From the NCBI GenBank assembly GCA_022496805.1, contig CM040094.1, forward strand, positions 7,773,501 through 7,837,500: a DNA stretch of 64,000 nt, read 5' to 3'. A program made the translations under genes and the position numbers. The notes under the pieces are model-generated. The model was given only the letters and a program-made list of their open reading frames with translations, searched no databases and was not told the origin of the DNA. Below, one piece after another: positions 47,904-59,139 of this stretch. The number at the start of each line of letters is the position of its first letter. The first letter of the stretch is position 1. The DNA comes from Pohlia nutans. Its lineage: Eukaryota > Streptophyta > Bryopsida > Bryales > Mniaceae.

Positions 47904-48362
47904 CGGCGCTATTCGTGAAAACAACGATGCTTAATTTTTAGGTACGAAGCCTAAGAAGCCTTTTCAAGAGTGTGTCTGTGCATTGGTGATGAGAACGTTT
48001 TTGATGCGTTTGGCGCTATTCGTGAAAACAACGATGCTTAATTTTTAGGTACGAAGCCTAAGAAGCCTTTTCAAGAGTGTGTCTGTGCATTGGTGATGAG
48101 AACGTTTTTGATGCGTTGTAAAATATTTTTATTTCCGATGGTGTGAGCGCCGTTCGATGTGTTTAGGTACGAGGTCTAAGAAGCCTTTTCAAGAGTGTGT
48201 CTGTGCATTGGTGATGAGTGAGAACGTTTTTGATGCGTGTGAAATATTTTTATTTCCGATGGTGTGAGCGCCGTTCGATGTTTTTAGGTACGAGGTCTAA
48301 GAAGCCTTTTCAAGAGTGTGTCTGTGCATTGGTGATGAGTGAAAACGTTTTTTGATGCGTTA
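47904..48362 (+). repeat. Tandem leader repeats of the GARP gene
   Basis: Four units of about 108-124 bp each contain TAGGTACGARGYCTAAGAAG, then CCTTTTCAAGAGTGTGTCTG and TGCATTGGTGATGAG. Units 1-2 and 3-4 form two subtypes. Each contains an AG|GTACGA that resembles a splice donor context, and a fifth AGGTACGAAG occurs at 48797, just before the ATG. They probably lie in the 5' leader. Confidence 0.9.
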
Positions 48363-48838
48363 GTGATCGCGGTGGAAAATATTTTATAATTTTCCGAAGA
48401 CGAGATGTGGTGTGAGAGCCGCGTGCATTGGAAAACGTTGATAGGAATTCTTGGAGATTCGAAACCACACCGGGAATGGTTTTAGGAGGAGTAGAATCCA
48501 TGATAGGCTTGGCGGTGCTGGTATCTCCCTTTGTAATGAAGCTTCTGTTTCATTTAAAATAAATAAATCTATGATAGGTTTCTTGATAGAGCATGTATGA
48601 GCTCTGCGATCGATCGGTGAAGCCATAGCCACTGTGCGTGTTGCTCAATCTCGTAGAGGATGGCAATTAGTCTGTCTGTGGCAAGTTCTCAATGCTTAAA
48701 CCCTCGCGACGCTTTGTGAAATATTTAAGGCTGTGAGTTGCTAAGAGTTGGATTCCTGTGTGCGAAAGCAGGAGTTAGAGAAGCTGAAGAGGTTCTAGGT
48801 ACGAAGAAGAGCGTTTTTATCCGCCTGTTGTTGCAACC

Positions 48839-51800
48839 ATGGGTTCGCCTGCCAACCTCGCCTTAGGGCCTCAAGTGTCGACCGTCACTTCGGCGATTGA
48901 GACGACGTTGAATTGCGCGGCTTCTTCAGCGGCTGCCGCCGAGCATCGAACCGATGAGTCGCAGAAACTCGCTGTGTATTTGCGTCATCTTGAAGAGGAG
49001 AGGGGGAAGATTGAAGCGTTTAAGAGGGAGCTCCCTTTTTGCATGCAACTCCTTGATGCAGGTAGGGCTTAATTTCACACTGAAACAGGTTTTGGAGCAC
49101 TTGAGAGAAGAATTTCATTTTCGCGACCGATATGCTCAAGGAGAGAAACAATGACACGAAACTGCCTTCGTTTCGTATTACGACCGTTTCATATCTGGAA
49201 AGCAAATATGGTTTAGTGTCGTGTAATAAGTTAACCTAATGGAGGAGTGCTTGTTGTGTGACACAGCCATTGAGACCACGAAGCGAAGGGTGATGGGCGA
49301 CCAGTGCTCGCCCGCTGCCAGCCTCCAGACCAGCGTTGTGGATGCGCAGGATTCCGACTCCGAGAGGTCCAAGAGAACGCCGATACTGGAGAATTTCATG
49401 CCCTTGAAGCGGCGGTGGGAGAAGCAGGCGAACGAGAATAACGATGGTGAAGATGAAGATGAGCAGAAGCAACAGAAGGTTGTCCTCGGGCGACCTGCTT
49501 GGATGGGAGAAGCTCAGCTCTGGACAAAACACTCGCAATGCGTGGAGGACTCGCCTGGATCAAGAGGAGGCTCAGACACTAGGAGGCACATGGACTTCGG
49601 AATTGATCAAGCCAAATCCCCTCTCACAAACGCGAGGCTACTGCTGAGCTCGAAGCACCGGCAAGGTGGGGCGTTCGTGCCTTTCAATCGGGAGAGACAA
49701 CTGACCAGCCCCCCGTTCTCTCCGCCTTTACCTGATGCAGCCAGCTTGAGCCTCTCGACATCTGCAGTGCCTACTGCAAGCCAAAATGGTCATACAAATG
49801 GGGACTCTGATGTTGGAAGCTTAGATGTCCGTGTCCGAGATCAAGTCTCGGACGCTCGCGTGTCTATTGACTACCCTGCACAAACTCGACCTGCGGCCGT
49901 GCAGCCACAGCGAAAAGCTCGCAGGTAATTTCTCTCTTTTCTCATCTCTATTAGGAGTTTGCCGCATGGTTCTGCCTTTTTTTTTTTCCAAATCCAGTCA
50001 TTTGTAATTGTATGCCCCAGAATCAAAGTATTAGCCCGGGCCTCTTTGGGACTTCAAATCGCATCCATTCTCAGAGCATAACTCTTGAACTTTGACACCC
50101 CAGCGTAAAAGAAGATTATTCTTTGAAATCATTTCTCATGGAAAGCTGAGGACTACTGGAAATTCTTGGCAAAGATCTTTCCAACGGTGATGAGTCTTAC
50201 TGAGTTGACGGTTCTGGTGGGTGCAGATGTTGGTCACCTGAGCTTCACCGACGCTTTGTCGGGGCTCTCCAGCAGCTTGGAGGTTCACAAGGTAAGTTTG
50301 CACTTCACCTCCAGTTTTACATAATTCATGTCAGGGTCACACAGGCAACTAGCAAGAAGTGTTTTGCAAACTAGGGGGCAAGCACTAGTAGAAAGGTGGT
50401 CTTTGGGCACCAAGGAATAGTGTTACAGTATGGTGCCTAAGCCCCATATTGGCACTAGCTTGGTGCCAATATGGTATTGGGCACCACGCTCTGACATTAT
50501 TCCTTGGTGCCCAAAGACCACCTTTTTGTAGTACTAGTGAAGAAATTGTTACATATGTTCATTGCTAAACATAACTTGGTTTCTACACGCTATTTCATGA
50601 TACACCTTTTCACTAGTAGAAAAGGTGGCATCTCCCCAGGGAGATGCCTAGGCAAGTAGTGCCCAATTCCACGCATGCATAGTGATTTTTCCTGGGCATC
50701 CCCCTGGGAGCGCCACCTTTTCTACTAGTGTTTGGTTGTTAAAATCAAACATAGCTATTCTTGAACAAAGCAAGTAAAAGCGGTCACTTGTTTTATACAA
50801 GGTCTCACGTGTTGGGTTCTCTGTGACTGAGCTTTTGGTAGGAACTGAACATCTGCCATGTAGACGTAAAGCTGTGCAATGGATGTTGACCTGCATTCTG
50901 TGGTATGTATGCAACAGTAGCTACACCCAAACAGATCCGGGAGCTGATGAAAGTGGATGGGCTCACGAATGACGAAGTGAAGAGTCATCTTCAGAAGTAT
51001 CGGTTGCATACACGAAGATCCAGTCCATCGCCGAGTCCATCTTCACACGCACCCCAGCTGCTGATCCTTGGCTGGGTGCCACCCGAGTGCACTCCAGCGG
51101 TTGGAGCAGCGTCACAGGCGTCCACAGGTGGTGTTTGCGATGATCCCCCACCTGCTATTCAACAGGAGCATACACCGCCACAATCCTTACGAGTAAGACA
51201 TCCCACCATCTTTTTCTTTCTTTGTTATTTTTTCTGGTTTGGGTCGCAGGGATAAGTAACCGGATATGAATCTTTTCAAAGTCTGAGATTGCTTTTGTGG
51301 CCTTGCAACCTATCATTTCTATTCTTCTGTAAGAGGAATCGCTACTCTGAATGAGTATCTGAACGGTTGTTTCATCGTGGAAAAGCTTAACCCAAAGTGG
51401 TCGCTTCTACATCCGTACGAACTGAAATAATTGTTCTGGAAGCAGTTACAAAATGTATCAACAGAATGAAGAACTCATGTCCTACAATTTTGAATGATAG
51501 AAATATGTTTTGATAGTTGCAATAAGTTTTCAAAGTGGACCCCAAACTACCTAAATGGTCAAAAGTGGCGCCTTCCACATCTACAAGAGTTGAAACGTAT
51601 CATTCAAAGAAGGTTCAAGTAAAATATTCAGAAAGCGTGCACTGTATTTCTGAACAGTAAAAAGTGTTGAAGAAGTTACCATGTAATTAGCTATTTTTCC
51701 TTCCAAAGGGAACTTTCTTTTCTTTTATTTCCGAAGTGGCACAATTTTATTAAGAAATCAACGTGTGGGTGTGTGCAGGGACCGTCCCAAAGCAGAGGTG

Positions 51801-52057
51801 AATCCCCGCACTCCAGCAGTGATTCATACTTGGACGAATCCAACGACGAGCAAGAGGGGAAATCTACGACCTCGAGCCAGAAACAGAGCCAGTCGGAGGA
51901 GAAAGAGCAGCAAGCTTTGCAATCCAAGGGCAGCACCACCTGCCTTCCCGACATTGACACCATCACTAGAACACACAACAACAACAGCAGCAGCAGGGAC
52001 CGGAGCAGCTCTATTGGGAAGCTGCAGACCATCCGAAAAGCAAAAGCCGCAGCTTAA
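48839..52057 (+). CDS. HHO: HRS1/HHO (NIGT1-type) GARP transcription factor
   Basis: Five exons join in frame: 48839-49061, 49267-49924, 50227-50291, 50918-51192 and 51779-52057 (1500 nt, 499 aa), all with GT-AG introns. The family comprises nuclear repressors of nitrate and phosphate starvation responses in angiosperms. An N-terminal HHO-specific domain is visible: [20 protein letters not shown] (about 47-66) continuing across intron 1 into LLDAAIETTK, then the conserved ENFMPLKR block. The GARP/MYB-like DNA-binding domain starts at [11 protein letters not shown] (294-304), passes LQQLGGS and [16 protein letters not shown], and ends with SHLQKYRLH (338-346). Downstream, [12 protein letters not shown] matches a family motif after the GARP domain. 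The C-terminal tail is Ser/Gln/Lys-rich. Intron 3 holds two CACTA MITEs. The leader is long and repeat-rich. Identity is confident; which HHO member cannot be said. Confidence 0.94.
50383..50539. mobile_element. CACTA-type MITE in GARP-gene intron 3
   Basis: The left end CACTAGTAGAAAGGTGG and right end CCACCTTTTTGTAGTACTAGTG are inverted. A three-base AAG duplication (50380-50382 and 50540-50542) is diagnostic of CACTA elements. Internal inverted repeats (GTGCCCAAAGACC) allow a long hairpin. Confidence 0.88.
50611..50730. mobile_element. Second CACTA-type MITE in GARP-gene intron 3
   Basis: CACTAGTAGAAAAGGTGGC is mirrored by GCCACCTTTTCTACTAGTG. A TTT duplication flanks it (50608-50610 and 50731-50733). 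It is only 71 bp from the other copy but differs internally. Confidence 0.9.
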
Positions 52058-52960
52058 TGAATGGTGATGATATATAATACCCCATCCCACCCCCACTGCA
52101 AATTTTGGTCATCCATTTTGTACAGGTTTCAATTTTGTCTGAAGAGAACATCCGAGTGTTGTAGAGAGGATTCTGCGCAGTTCCCAGGCTGCCGCTGCCT
52201 ATATACTGTACATTGAGTCATGTAGCTCTCTGCTACTGACTAAACCGACACCCACTCATGTGCAATTTTACTGATTTGTGAGCCACCGGTAGACGAAGTA
52301 GCATTTTTCACCCTAGCATGAGAGAAAAACGGTATCTCCACCTTTGTAAACTAAACACGGTCGTCGGTTCATCTGAACAGCCGCCCTCGAGGGAAATTCA
52401 ATATTTTGCTTTCAAGTGACATGCATCTCCAGTATGTGACAATGAATTATGATATCTATCATGTAGAGAGGATACTATTAGTTTCACTTATGTAGGAGTG
52501 GTTTTCAAGAGCCAAATTTGTTGAGATCCAACTTTTTTATCACAATGTATGAATTTCTTATGCAATCTCTGAGCTTGTAGGTGGTACTACAAACCTCATT
52601 TCCATTTAAAGTTCTGTGTTCACACATTTGGCAAAATCATGCTTTAGAATGTCTCAACCAAGAATTTCTTATGCAATGTCAAGGTATTTGAAACTCTTTT
52701 ATATCACACCTTCGCTAACCAATGTACATGTGTTCAGAACTTGGCAAATGGAAAATCATTTCCATCCAAAGATCACGGATTGTAGACATTTGATGAAATC
52801 ATGCTAAAAAGTCCATCGAAGTGTGCGATTTAGATGTAGGAACTTGAAAGTAAACAGCCCCCTTTCTATTCAAAATCAGTGCGTCGGACATCTGGCCTAA
52901 ACCACTTACTACAAAATCCAAGTGTGAAAATAGAAAACCTGACAATAGGAGATGGGCTCT
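52058..52960 (+). other. 3'UTR of the GARP gene and flank
   Basis: This non-coding stretch follows the GARP stop codon. The poly(A) site is not identified with confidence. No other feature was seen before the hairpin at 52968. Confidence 0.4.
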
Positions 52961-52967
52961 GGGCTCA

Positions 52968-53017
52968 TCAATTTTAGGCTTATCAAGTCTTGAAATGACT
53001 TGATGAGCCTAAAATTG
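52968..53017. repeat. Hairpin between convergent genes
   Basis: CAATTTTAGGCTTATCAAGTC and GACTTGATGAGCCTAAAATTG form a 21-bp stem with one mismatch around a 7-8 nt loop. A diverged duplicate of the downstream sequence (CAAGTCATTTCATCGAATC / CAAGACATTTCATTGAATC) follows. It could act as a bidirectional terminator or be a small relict MITE. Confidence 0.7.
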
Positions 53018-53391
53018 TCAAGTCATTTCATCGAATCGCAAACGACTAGATTTGTACATAATGTCAAGACATTTCATTGAATCACAAACATCCAAATTTG
53101 TACGTATTTGTTGACCAAAGGGACTCCCGTTGAGTAGAAGGATTAACAGTTGGGCTTGTAGCAGAGAGAATTCAACGAAACTCTGCAGTCACTTCTGACA
53201 ACAAGATTACTAGAGATTTGTGCACAGCACGCATTCACACTTTCAGGGATTCATCATAAATGCCCCAATATTTCACTGATTCACATGCCATAATAAAGAC
53301 ATGGCTCTCCATCACAATAGTAATAATAATCTGGTACAGTACAATACCCACTGTATTAATCAACACCGTGAATCGGCTGGCATTGGTGGGA

Positions 53392-56300
53392 TTAGAAGCT
53401 CTCCACCTCAGGATTGAGATTAGCAAAGTTTTTGGAGTCGTAGTTGGTGAAAAAGTTGTACTGGTACACCAAGTGCGGCACCGAAGGCTGGAATGCCTGC
53501 GGTTTCACATTCAGCATGTCCTTCAACATGGCCGCGTTCTCGGGAATGGTACTCAGGATTATTTTCCCCCCTTCCTTGAGCAACAGGTGTGCTGCCTCCG
53601 CATACTTGGCCCACACCTGCCCCACAACAACAAAAAATAAATAAACATCACTTTTTTGTTTTGTTAACCCCTAAAGGACCAAGAAGCCCACATTGCGCCT
53701 CATGTTTTCTTACCAGTTTTGAGTAGATTTTTTCAAATTTCTATGTTTCTTGAACAACACATACAATGTTCTTCACTGATTCAGTGATATAAAATTTGGT
53801 TCCATTTGAATTCTACTTTTCACAATGTGATCAATTGAATTTGTCATCTTAAAACCATGAATCCTTGATGGGTTAATCGTCATAGCATTTAGTAGCCTTC
53901 ATGTCCACTCCCTTTCCTTCATGCACTCTACTCATCACCTTGAGCCTCCACTTGTCCACTTAGCTACTGATGAAGTAATGTTGAATGTTGAGTATCCCAC
54001 ACCTGTCCATCTCTTGTAGAGAAAAGGCAGGGATGGTGCATGCTACTGAATGTTATGGTGCACTTGCAATGTGCGATCCCATTTTCCACTTTAAAACACA
54101 AAATAGGTTACAAGATAAATAGATTGATGATCGTTGATATCCTTAAATTTGCAACATAAACTTCAAAAGCTGCATGATAAGGGCATCCTCCCTGTAGATC
54201 TCTATATTCACCCTTCAAAGAACAATTTCATCTGTATTTCAATTTCAAGCGACCCAATCACACTCTCCAAAATGTGCATAGTATATAGTTAATGGATCAA
54301 TCACAACTATCACTTATTTAGAATACATAACAAGTGCAAACACACATGTAACATCACGTGGCAATTAGTACATGAATCTACCTAAATATAGTCTTAGAGA
54401 GTGGTTTGGAGGGCTCAACATACTCCAAATGTGGCGTATCTACTTGCCCTTTAACCCCTAAAGGTCCTCACCTCTTTTGTAAAAGTCAAAGCACTATAAT
54501 TTGCTTACTTGAAATATCACATTGTATGATTTATAATTTTTCATAGATAGTCATTAACATTATGAAGGTATGGCAAAATTTTCAACATGATTCGAAGATA
54601 TTTTGAATATTTACAAATTTTATTATGTAAACAAGGGAAAAATTCAAAATAAATATATTTTTGTCAAATTTAATATCAAAAATTATATTTAAGGTAGATA
54701 AAAGTTATATTTACAAGGTGTAAAAAACTGAAAGTGAAGAAATTAAAAGAGACCTATGATAGGAGCATCTTTAGAAATCCCTTTGTATTGTGGACACTCA
54801 AAATTCAAATTTCTCGACGGTGGAAAATCTTCAAATGAAGTCTATTCTCCAATCCCAACGGTCAAAAGATGTATCATAACTTAACTTAAACATCTAATGA
54901 AAACACCAACAACAATAAAGTTAGAACACTTGATTTTTGGGGCGTTTGACCAAAAAACAAGCATAATATGGTTGATTGGTCCTTTAGGGGTTAAGCTATT
55001 TCAAAACGCTTTTCATTCATTTTACTAAGTGTCAGATGGTTTAGAGGGTGTCCTCAATGTAGCATTGAAGATGCCCTAAGCCCTAAAACCCTCTAAGGAC
55101 ATCCTCAATTTAGCATCATTTGTGTTTTTCACATTACATGTGCACTTTTCATGAAAACGGTGTTGAAAAGATTCTAAACATGACAAGCCTCCCATAAATT
55201 CAAAAATGAAAAAACTAATACAAAATATAAATTTTTTATCTCTAACTTTTGGGTAGCGTTTTTCAATTACCATAACTACATAGCAGATTCATACACAAAT
55301 CATTTCAAACAAAATTTTGGGGTTTCTTTTTTTCATATACTTTTACGGCGAAAAAGAATCTTGAAAAATATTTGACACAAAATCTTCCAAAAATAATAAT
55401 AATTTGCCACGGATTGTACAAACCTACTATGTAGATACGGTACGAAATGGGTTTTGATTTTTACCTCGGCGGTGACGAACGGGGGGTCAATCACCACGCA
55501 GTCGAACTCATGATGCATCGCAGGATCAATCTCTCTTGGTTGGTTGTAGTTCCAATGCACAAAATTGGGATGCTTTCCCCACTGGAGATCCACCTGAAAA
55601 TAAGGGATGGAATTCAAAATCACATTCCAAAACTCTACAAGAGGACTAATATTGTGAAGAAAGAAGAATCCAATGTACTCCCTTTGTACCAAAATAAAAA
55701 AGTCCATGGAAACACTACTTCTAGTTCTTGCAAATTGTGGAGTAGGAATTGCAACATCTTCAATCCTTGTAGTTGTATTAAGATAAAAGGACACTAAAAT
55801 CATTAGGGACTTGATCTCGTCTCATGTATTGACCCTTGTTACCAATGACAACTCCTGTCTTTCCATGCACTTGGTTGGACTTCAATTAGCAAGTTCGATG
55901 TAATTAATGACTCGGCTTATGACTGTCATTAATAGTGATCTCCAACCTTTTAGTTTAAAATTCCATCAATTATGAGGTCTTATAATCTACAAATTGTGGT
56001 AGGGTAGAAATTCAAAACAACTAAGTCACAACTTCTTTCCAATTTTTATCTTTTTAACACTCAAATTTTCCAAGATCTATACTTGGAATTTAACCCTTTT
56101 AAATTGGTCATTTGTGACTTAAATGGTCCCTTGTGACTCAATTTTTTTTTTTAAAGTTGTTTTGAACCATTGAGTCACAAATGACTAGTTAAAAAAGGAT
56201 CTAATTAATTTCAAACATGTTTTTTTCCATAACGTCCTCATAGATTGTGACATCCTCATTCAGAATATGCTTAGGTAACTAAGATCCGGAGCATAGTGAT

Positions 56301-58603
56301 GGGAAAAAGTACATCTTCACTACTTGCATGTACTATATTTTCCGTAACCAAGTTCTAAAATTTAGTTACCAAGTATATAGAGATAAAAAAATTGATGTCA
56401 GGAGAGTTTGGCTCTTTGATACTTCCACATCTCTATACTGATCCCAATATGACACAGTTCAACAACTCAATGATAATGTGGCAATTGCGCAGGATATTTT
56501 AGAATGTGAATCATAATACAGAGGTTTGAGTGCAACCAAAACAATGAGGGAGTGAAGGTGAAAGAGATGATGAGGGTGTTACACTCAAATCTCTATAATG
56601 GAAACTTACACAACCGGGATCAGGTGTTTAGAATGAAAATGTAAGAACGACATTTCTACAGAACATGCTAAATCAACATTTTCAATGTTGTTAATGACAT
56701 GCTTATCCACTAGGGGTGTCATGGCGCTTTCGAGAAGGTGATTCTCTGAATATTGAGAACCTGCGGAGAGAATTCAAGAGCCTACTGTGGCCATTCTCCA
56801 CAAACTAGGCCGTGACACCCCTTGAATGTGTGTGAAGGTGCATAGGGGTTCACATTGCCTCCTATTAGGGTGCACGTCCACCGCATTCCATTCTTTGCTG
56901 TGGAATTGGAACTCTCATTTGGGAATTTACTAATAGACCTCACCTCAACGTGAACTTCTCTACGAAGAATCAAAATCACGCCCATTCTTCACCTCAAGGA
57001 CACAAATGCAGTTTCTCTATCTTCAGATAATGGGTCCTCCGCAATTCAAGGAGAAAGTGCCACATACCCATTCTATGAAGATTGAGAATCATGGGAAGAG
57101 AGCACCTTTGACAACCTCTAATGTTGTTTTGTAAGTTGCTATACCCACATTCAAGTGGCACTTCATCTTTTTCACAATGACATAGTTTGACAAGCTACAA
57201 AAAATTGATGGTATGACAAGATACACTAAAGAATCAAAATCACACCCATTATTTACCTAAGGAGGAGAAGAAGGGAGCTTCCCAATCTTCAAAGAATGGG
57301 TCCTCCACAATTCAAGAGGAAAGTACTACGTACCCATTCTCTGAAGATTGAGAATCATGGGAAGAGAGCACCTAGACAACCTCTAATGTTGTTCTGAATA
57401 TTGTTCTAAGTTGCTCTACCCACAAGTGGCACTTCATCTTTTTCACCATGACACAGTTTGACAAGAATTGATGGTATGACAAGATACACTAAAGAACCAA
57501 AATCACACCCATTCTTCACCTCAGGAGGAGAAGAATGAAGCAGTTAGAATGTAGTATCGGGAACCTCTCGTGGGGCACCCCTGGAGAATGTCGCCAAGGG
57601 GGACATTTGCCATGGTGAAGTTCCCGATACTACATGTGTCCCGAATGAAGCTTCTCAATCTTCAGAGAATGGGTCTTCCACAATTCAAGAAGAAAGTGCC
57701 ACGTAACCATTCTCTAAAGATTGAGAATCATGGGAAGAAAGCGCTTTGACACCCCCTCTAATGTTGCTATGAATATTGTTCTAAGTTGCTCTACCCACTT
57801 CATCTTTTTCACTATGACATACTCCTCTATTTGGAAATAATCGTCCTAATTTTTGGCGTGATGATGATGAGCACAGTGCATGAAGGAATGACAGAGCGCA
57901 TTCATGAAGGCTACTGAGGGCCTCTTTACACTAGAGGCGAGAAGCCATGAGGAGAGAAATTTCAGCCAATGGGAGGTTTAGAAACCAAGAAGACTAATTT
58001 CTCATTGGCTGAAATATCTCTCCTCACGACTTCTTGCCTCAAATGTAACTTAGAGGACCATGGCTGCAACTATATACATGGTGTTTTCTAGGACACATGA
58101 AATAAATTAGACATACATATAGAGGACCATGGCTGCAACTATTGATACATGGTGTTTTCTAGGACACATAAAATAAATTAGACATACATAAGTCACACTA
58201 TGCGAAACGCGTAAAAGTGGTACCCATATCCGGCCATTCCCCCCTTCTATTTGGAAATAATTGTCCTAATTTTTGGCATAATTATGATGAGTACAGTGCA
58301 TGAAGGCTATGGATTGCAGAGAGTGTGTAGAGGAGTAGAGTGAGTACTGACATCGAAGAAGCGGGAGCGGTTTTTGATGTCGGGATTGTCGAGGGAGAAC
58401 CAGACGCTGGGCGTGGACAGGAACGCCACTTTGGTAGCGAGCTCTTGGATTTCCTTCGTCAGCATGGCGATGGTGCTGGACGCGTACCAGTACTGGTTCA
58501 GCTCCCACTTCTCCGATGTCCCCGCCAGAAACCGGTTCACACACTTGGACTTCTTCGCCACTGCGGACGCCGCAGTTCCAACTCCGGCTCCCGGCTCCGC
58601 CAT
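53392..58603 (-). CDS. EEF1AKMT1: eEF1A lysine methyltransferase, EEF1AKMT1/EFM5 (N6AMT2) family
   Basis: Three phase-0 exons on the minus strand, 58603-58352, 55593-55465 and 53616-53392, give 201 aa, close to the family's usual 200-215. The family comprises class I SAM-dependent enzymes that methylate a lysine of elongation factor eEF1A; it was earlier misnamed N6-adenine methyltransferase. Exon 1 encodes the LNQYWYASSTIAMLTKEI block and SRFFD. Exon 2 has the catalytic DPPF motif (residues 120-123, within FDCVVIDPPFVTAE). Exon 3 has GGKIILSTI and the C-terminal YNFFTNYDSKNF. Introns of 1848 and 2758 bp are filled with MITEs and tandem repeats. Stop codons face those of the GARP gene about 1.3 kb away. 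Identity is confident. Confidence 0.94.
53664..53876. mobile_element. TTAA-flanked MITE, family A copy 5
   Basis: The left end is TTAACCCCTAAAGGACC; the right end ATCCTTGATGGGTTAA has lost a few bases. The interior matches copies 1-4. It lies in the second intron of the methyltransferase gene, about 50 bp from the exon. Confidence 0.82.
54451..54994. mobile_element. TTAA-flanked MITE, family G
   Basis: The ends TTAACCCCTAAAGGTCC and GGTCCTTTAGGGGTTAA are inverted. The interior (544 bp) differs from families A to F. It lies in the same intron as the family A copy. Confidence 0.82.
55270..55445. mobile_element. CATAGCAGGTT-family MITE (diverged) in a methyltransferase intron
   Basis: TACATAGCAGATTCATACA at the left is mirrored by TGTACAAACCTACTATGTA at the right, followed by ACGGTACG as in the 28989 element. 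It ends 20 bp from exon 2 of the methyltransferase. Confidence 0.6.
55676..55805. mobile_element. Stowaway-like MITE (tentative)
   Basis: TACTCCCTTTGTACCAAAAT at the left is a Stowaway-type terminus. A weak inverted match (AAAAGGACACTAAAATC) lies at the right. Confidence 0.4.
56713..56821. mobile_element. Small MITE with GGGGTGTCATGGC ends
   Basis: GGGGTGTCATGGC (56713-56725) is mirrored by GCCGTGACACCCC (56809-56821) with one mismatch. No clear target duplication. Confidence 0.65.
56966..57830. repeat. Tandem repeat, about 264-bp unit x3
   Basis: Units anchored by GAATCAAAATCAC at 56966, 57231 and (GAACC variant) 57494 share ordered words such as ATTGAGAATCATGGGAAGA and CAACCTCTAATGTTG. 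The array lies in the first intron of the methyltransferase gene. The third unit is interrupted by a small element at 57541-57642. Confidence 0.85.
57541..57642. mobile_element. hAT-like MITE with 8-bp target duplication
   Basis: This 102-bp insertion sits in the third tandem unit. ATGTAGTATCGGGAAC is mirrored by GTTCCCGATACTACAT. GAATGAAG is duplicated at 57533-57540 and 57643-57650. The other tandem units provide the uninterrupted site. An 8-bp duplication suggests hAT. Confidence 0.8.
57912..58055. mobile_element. Inverted-repeat MITE (GAGGC-AGAAG type)
   Basis: GAGAAGCCATGAGGAGAGAAA and its complement at about 58000-58030 (TCTCTCCTCACGACTTCTTG) form arms around a short loop, with GGCCTCT- and AGAGGACC-like outer ends. 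The exact borders are uncertain. Confidence 0.55.
58055..58240. repeat. Tandem duplication of about 80 bp
   Basis: AGAGGACCATGGCTGCAACT with its following sequence (GGTGTTTTCTAGGACACAT, then AAATAAATTAGACATACAT) occurs twice. A diverged single copy is at about 25620-25745. Stowaway-like ends (TTTGGAAATAATYGTCCTAA) occur at 57830 and 58248 on either side. Confidence 0.75.
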
Positions 58604-58915
58604 CGCTGCCAGAGTTCAAACGGAATCGATCGATGCCAGGGAATTTTGATGAACGAGTGTTTGAGTTGCGAGAAACTCGAGTTGAACGTATGTTATTCGG
58701 ACGGCGTCGTCACGGGCTCCAGGAATAATATTGCAACTGGTACCACAGCCATTACAGCAATGGCAGCAGCAGGGTGCCTACACTGCAACGCCATAACCAT
58801 AACTCCCCGAAATCTGCTGCAACACAAAAGCTTTCTGTCTCCGAGCGGTATATAATGCCTGTTTCTTCTACAAGAGCCAGTTTTCAAAGGATTCAGTACG
58901 AATGCTTTCCTCATC
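58604..58915 (-). promoter_or_regulatory. Promoter and 5'UTR of the methyltransferase gene (inferred)
   Basis: GC-richer DNA upstream of the minus-strand ATG. A TATATAAT sequence at about 58849-58856 (ATTATATA on the minus strand) is about 250 bp from the ATG and could serve as a TATA box. A MITE lies immediately further upstream. Confidence 0.35.
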
Positions 58916-59132
58916 ACACAGGGAGCTCATATGGTTCCCCTGTGTTATTCCCCTGTGAGTGCCACTTTTCCCTGTGATTTGGAGTTTTGACATGTGTACA
59001 AAATCACCTACTTAAGCTTAGTCACCTACTTGTAGAAGGAAAGTTTTAACATGAGTCGAGTTCTGAAGCTCACAGGGGAAAGTGGCACTCACAGGGGAAT
59101 CAACACAGGGAATCCATATGAGACCCCTGTGT
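58916..59132. mobile_element. MITE with ACACAGGG ends and internal inverted blocks
   Basis: ACACAGGGAGCTCATATGG and CCATATGAGACCCCTGTGT are inverted termini; the inner blocks CCCCTGTGAGTGCCACTTT and AAAGTGGCACTCACAGGGG also pair. CATC flanks both sides (58912-58915 and 59133-59136). It lies about 0.3 kb upstream of the methyltransferase ATG. Confidence 0.78.
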
Positions 59133-59139
59133 CATCAAT

